Source: Ulota crispa
Taxonomy: Eukaryota > Streptophyta > Bryopsida > Orthotrichales > Orthotrichaceae
Direction of reading: 5' to 3'
DNA: 64,000 nucleotides
Assembly (NCBI GenBank): GCA_963920765.1
Contig: OY987249.1
Span: 5,128,188-5,192,187 of the forward strand
Each line of letters opens with the position of its first letter. The stretch's first letter is position 1. Under the pieces are notes generated by a model. It was not told the DNA's origin and did not search any database. It saw nothing but the letters and a program-made list of their open reading frames with translations. This document shows, piece by piece, positions 60,301 through 64,000 of this stretch. The position numbers were made by a program, and so were the translations under genes.

Positions 60301-61327
60301 TGCGACCGTCAGTCACGAACAAACAATTACACGAGAAAGAGCTCTGGTGTATGTGTCATGGGTGGCACGCAGCCCCCGATAACCTCTCTGCCAGCTGTCA
60401 TGCAGGCGTGCTCTTGCACCCCACGTACTGGTCAACGTGGGTCACTAGGGTAGGGTTGGGTAGAGGGTCCGGGAAATATTTGAGATTTTTCGGTAGATTT
60501 CCTTCGATCTCTGTATTGAACCGGTTTATCAATGAGCTCTTTCAGTTACTTTCTATATTTCACACTATAAATAAAAAATTTAAAGATTTTTGATCGGTTT
60601 TTAGCTGATATTTATGAATTGTAGACGGTTTTTTCTCATTTCATTTGGCTAGCATTGAACTAGTGGTCGGTTCTTCCCGGACCTTGGTTGGGTAAACCAA
60701 GAGTATAGTAAAACAGGGGTAGGCACCAGTCACTAGTCACTAGTCACATCTTCTCCTACAATGAAACTTCTATAAAAGAATGAACAGTTGTGGAGTGGAA
60801 ATAGGAATTCATGGGAGCATTATTCTATGACAAAGGTGTGACTCTCTTTTTGTGGGCGGTGGAGAATGAAGAAGTTCATCTAGAAAATAATGATGTGGTA
60901 AGAAAGAAAGTTGCATTCACATAGTCAATCAAGGTTTCCAATTACAAGGACGGTGAAAATAAGAAGTGCAAGACAAAAAAGAGATATGCATAGGTAAAAA
61001 ATTTACATGCTAAATCTTCTTCACGGCTATTTTTTTCCTTTGGAGGTGAAAGAAGAAAATTTCTTAATCTTTAAAAAATGGGTCTTCTACAAATGAAGGA
61101 GAGAATGTCATGTCCCCATTCTTTGAGAGATTGAGAAAGGGGTGAAGAGGGTGTGACTACCCCTAATGTTGTGTAATTGAAGAATTAGACAAAAATTAAT
61201 TCTTAAGCATTTACTTCATCTATTTTGTACAATTGTAAGCCTTTGGAAACACTCACTATCCACCCCATAAATATTGTCTCTTAGAGGTTAAAAAAATGGT
61301 TAGTAAATTCACACAAAAAATAACTTC
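60301..61327. other. Intergenic, no supported gene
   Basis: AT-rich beyond 60500. 60750-61160 contains a segment similar to 5660-6080 ('gaatgaaacttttatgaagaatgagaagttctagagtggaaataggtgtc'), a two-copy dispersed repeat. Confidence 0.5.
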
Positions 61328-62056
61328 TTAACCTCTAAAAGATTGGCTATCCATTCGAGGGACAAATGGGATTTTGGGCATGTACCTATGGCTAAACTAC
61401 TTTGTGTGATTTTTTGAAACTTTTACGGAAGATGGGGAATTCAAAGATTTGTATGGGGCATCTAAATTTTTCTTCATTCCAACATATTTTGAAGAAGTAA
61501 AAAATGGATTTCTGAAAATTTGGGGAGGTTAGGCAGTCCGAGCAGCCCAAAAACTTTTTTAAAATTTACACTTTTTTAAAATAAAAATTTGAAATTAGTT
61601 CTTTAAGTTTCCATATACGTGGGAAGCTTTGAATCACTCATTTCCAATAAATGAGATGAAAGGTATGAGGACTTTTAGTTTACTGGTAGATATGGAGCCA
61701 TATCTACTAGTAAACTAAAAGTCCTCATACCTTTCATCTCATTTATTGGAAATGAGTGATTCAAAGTATATGTAAACTTAGAGAACTAATTTCAAAATTT
61801 TATTTTAAAAAAAGTGTCAAGTTTTAAAAAGTTTTTGGGTTGCCCAAATTGCCTAACTTCCCCAAATTTTCAGAAATCTGTTTTTTACTTCTTCAAAAAA
61901 TGTTGGAATGAAGAAAAAATCAGATGCCCACATAGATTTTTGAATTCCCCATCTTCCGTAAAAGTTTCAAAAAAGCACACAAAGTAGTTTAGCCATATGT
62001 ACATGCCCAAAATCCCATTTGTCCCCTAAACAAATAGTCAATCTTTTAGGGGTTAA
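61328..62056. mobile_element. TTAA-flanked foldback element, ~0.36-kb arms
   Basis: TTAACCTCTAAAAGATTGGC at the left and CAATCTTTTAGGGGTTAA at the right are the ends. The whole element is an inverted repeat centred at about 61697 ('agtttactggtagatatgg' against 'ccatatctactagtaaact'), with a loop of only a few bases. Its transcript would be a nearly perfect long hairpin. Confidence 0.9.
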
Positions 62057-62065
62057 TATCTACTA

Positions 62066-62463
62066 GTGTGGCAATGTGCCGTTGGCCCAATTTTCACCCC
62101 CTCCCATGCCCCCCATGCCATCTTCTCATGCCACCTGTGGTTAAACTTATACTTTACTTCAATTAAACTTGCACTATGCTTTATTTTCAAGTAGACATCC
62201 AAATTGTACTTTAGTTAAACTTGTACTCTACCCAATTTTTACATAGAACTTGCCTTTGGCCAATCACAAATTTTTAATCCATAACAAACTTTGAAATTCA
62301 ATAACTTTCCCATTGTAAACCTAAACGCCCCCAAACCAAGCCCGTGCACCCGTCTTTGCCAAGAGCTTTCCAATGGTATCAAGCACGTGACAAGAGGACA
62401 CACACTCTAGGAGATCTCAATGTGGCAAACATCCAAACAAACAACCTAATTTAAGGTATAGAT
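62066..62463 (+). repeat. 0.4-kb dispersed repeat, copy 2 (tandem)
   Basis: Homologous throughout to 56439-56850, and directly followed by copy 3. Confidence 0.88.
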
Positions 62464-62466
62464 AGA

Positions 62467-62868
62467 GTGGCCTTGTGCTGTTGGCTCAATTTTCACCCCC
62501 CCCCCCATGCCCCCCATGCCATCTTCTCATGTCACTCGTGGTTAAATTACTTTAGTTGAGTTAAACTTGTTCTCTACTTTATTTTTAAGTGAACATCCAA
62601 ATTTTACTTTAGTTAAACATGTACTCTACCTTGTTTTTACTCATAATTTGTCTTTGGCCAATTAGTAATTTTCTAAATTTTTAATTTGTAAAAAACTTAG
62701 AAACTCAATAACTTTCTTACCATTAGCCCAAATGCCATGAAACCAAGCCCGTGCACCCCTCCTTGCCAAGAGCTTTCAAGCACATGACGAGAAACACACA
62801 ATCCGGGAGATCTCAATGTGACAAACAAACAAACATCCAAACAAACAACCTAATTTAAGGTATTGATG
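62467..62868 (+). repeat. 0.4-kb dispersed repeat, copy 3 (tandem)
   Basis: Starts 'agtggccttgtgctgttggctc', ends 'aacaacctaatttaaggtattgat', and carries a run of nine C near 62500. Confidence 0.88.
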
Positions 62869-63161
62869 TACAAAATTATTCAATCTACAAAATTATTCTA
62901 TTTTGAGGCATTGAAATTAGAATAGGGTTTTAGAAAGCATGTCAATTGATTTTTGCTTCTTTTAACTTTTACACATGATCTTCATAAGTTATTTTGAACT
63001 TCACAAATAGTTTCCCTCTTGAGTATATATATTTCTTTATTCCTTATCCCATGTATATGCTACTTTTGAATTGGGACAGGGAAAGCAACAAGCTTATCAA
63101 TACTCAATAGAGCCAAAAAAAAAATTGTTAGTTACTCCAATAGTACCGGTTGCAACAAAGG

Positions 63162-63400
63162 TTGACCCTTAAAGGACCGCTCTACATATTACATAGTAAA
63201 TACGCTGCCATATAACTGGCATTTGCTACCAATAATTTTTTTAATTTGGGATCTTGACTAGCTCATTAGAACCGCATTGATCTATATTCTAACTTCTTTA
63301 TTGATCTCAAATGTAGTAAAGGTGTGGATGCATTCCAAATACAAGAAAATATCAAATCATGTATTGGTCGCAAAGGGCTCCTCAGTCCTTTAAGGGTTAA
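63162..63400. mobile_element. Short TTAA-type MITE, ~230-bp family
   Basis: TTGACCCTTAAAGGACC at the left and AGTCCTTTAAGGGTTAA at the right are inverted ends (left TTAA mutated to TTGA). The interior matches 54603-54830. Confidence 0.75.
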
Positions 63401-64000
63401 AGTGTCTGTTGTACCTTATAATTATTATTAGTTTTCCACAAGTTCAACAGCTTGGATGGAGATTGGATATTTTGAGCACTTTGAAGTGCATGTATTTGAT
63501 TCTTATTTTTGTTTTTGAGTGATGAGAACTTAAAAGCAAGCTAAATGTTCCCTATTTCAATAAAAATTAAAATAATTTTTGGTAGCCTTTCAAAATCCAC
63601 CCTTAGTTTGATGAAATTTCTGAACTACCTTGCACAAGCAATTTGTTAATTTCGTATTGATAAACGTATCCAATTGCTCTAAATATTTTACACATGCGCT
63701 ATTTCATAATTGCTATATAATCCCAAGAGGTACAAGTCACAGGTGCACATAATTTCTAACACACTTTTACAACATAAATTCCAAGAAGTACAAATCATAT
63801 GTGCACATAATTTAGACTTGCAAGCCTCCAAAAAAATATTCCTTTTTCAAGAGGCACCCAAAAGCTAAAAAGTATCATCTTACATGTTTGTTTTGTCAAT
63901 GCCAAAAGTTAGAGAATTTTAAGTGTTTTTTTGTTAGCACTTTTGTTAGCACTTAATAGTAATCAATTATGAATTCAAGCTTGCAAAATCTACAAAAAAA
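63401..64000. other. AT-rich intergenic right edge
   Basis: A short direct repeat, 'caagaagtacaaatcatatgtgcacataattt', resembles 63724-63756. No gene is seen. Confidence 0.5.

Noticed and set aside
1-64000. tRNA, rRNA or snRNA genes
   Set aside because: I looked for GGTTCRANNCC-type T-arm boxes and rRNA-like blocks and found none with a matching partner arm.

Overview
The window reads as nuclear DNA of a land plant. It carries a plant-only very-long-chain fatty acid elongase (KCS), a plant-only DUF641/GIL1-type protein, GT-AG introns of 0.1-1.5 kb, degenerate TTTAGGG (plant-type telomere) motifs, and AT-rich non-coding DNA around GC-rich exons. The low gene density, the many small inverted-repeat elements and an intronless KCS suggest a non-seed plant (bryophyte, lycophyte or fern grade). 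That placement is inference; no sequence-only marker here fixes the species.

Layout. 1-3612 (-): 5' part of a CAMK-like protein kinase running off the left edge. 3613-15279: no intact gene; a LINE reverse-transcriptase relic (about 7300-7720), TTAA-flanked MITEs and three foldback elements. 15280-30621: one 15.3-kb DNA transposon with 44-bp terminal inverted repeats (41/44 identical). It carries a decayed MULE-type transposase on the minus strand and, divergently on the plus strand, a decayed multi-exon gene that I read as a ParB/Srx-like domain (DGNHR motif) joined to a degenerate beta-class N6/N4 DNA-methyltransferase-like domain. 30622-35662: MITE-rich intergenic DNA. 35663-41409 (+): five-exon DUF641 (GIL1-like) gene with MITEs and a hairpin in its introns. 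41410-47345: intergenic, several MITEs. 47346-50157 (+): complete seven-exon D-aminoacyl-tRNA deacylase gene. 50158-58170: intergenic, MITEs and dispersed repeats. 58171-59739 (-): intact, intronless KCS gene. 59740-64000: KCS 5' region, then a foldback element and a tandemly duplicated 0.4-kb repeat.

The host genes look like ordinary housekeeping or developmental genes with no operon-like relationship. The unusual content is the 15.3-kb element. A transposase and a ParB-methyltransferase-like protein sit head to head between shared terminal repeats. The largest transposase intron and the largest intron of the methyltransferase-like gene both carry palindromes with the same GCACCTT-N8-AAGGTGC core. 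In the second gene these form an eight-unit array with a 106-107 bp period. Every in-frame stop I found in the two genes is one transition away from a Gln, Arg or Trp codon, and nearly all fit CAG/CAA/CGA to TAG/TAA/TGA. This suggests the copy decayed mainly by cytosine deamination and was intact not very long ago.
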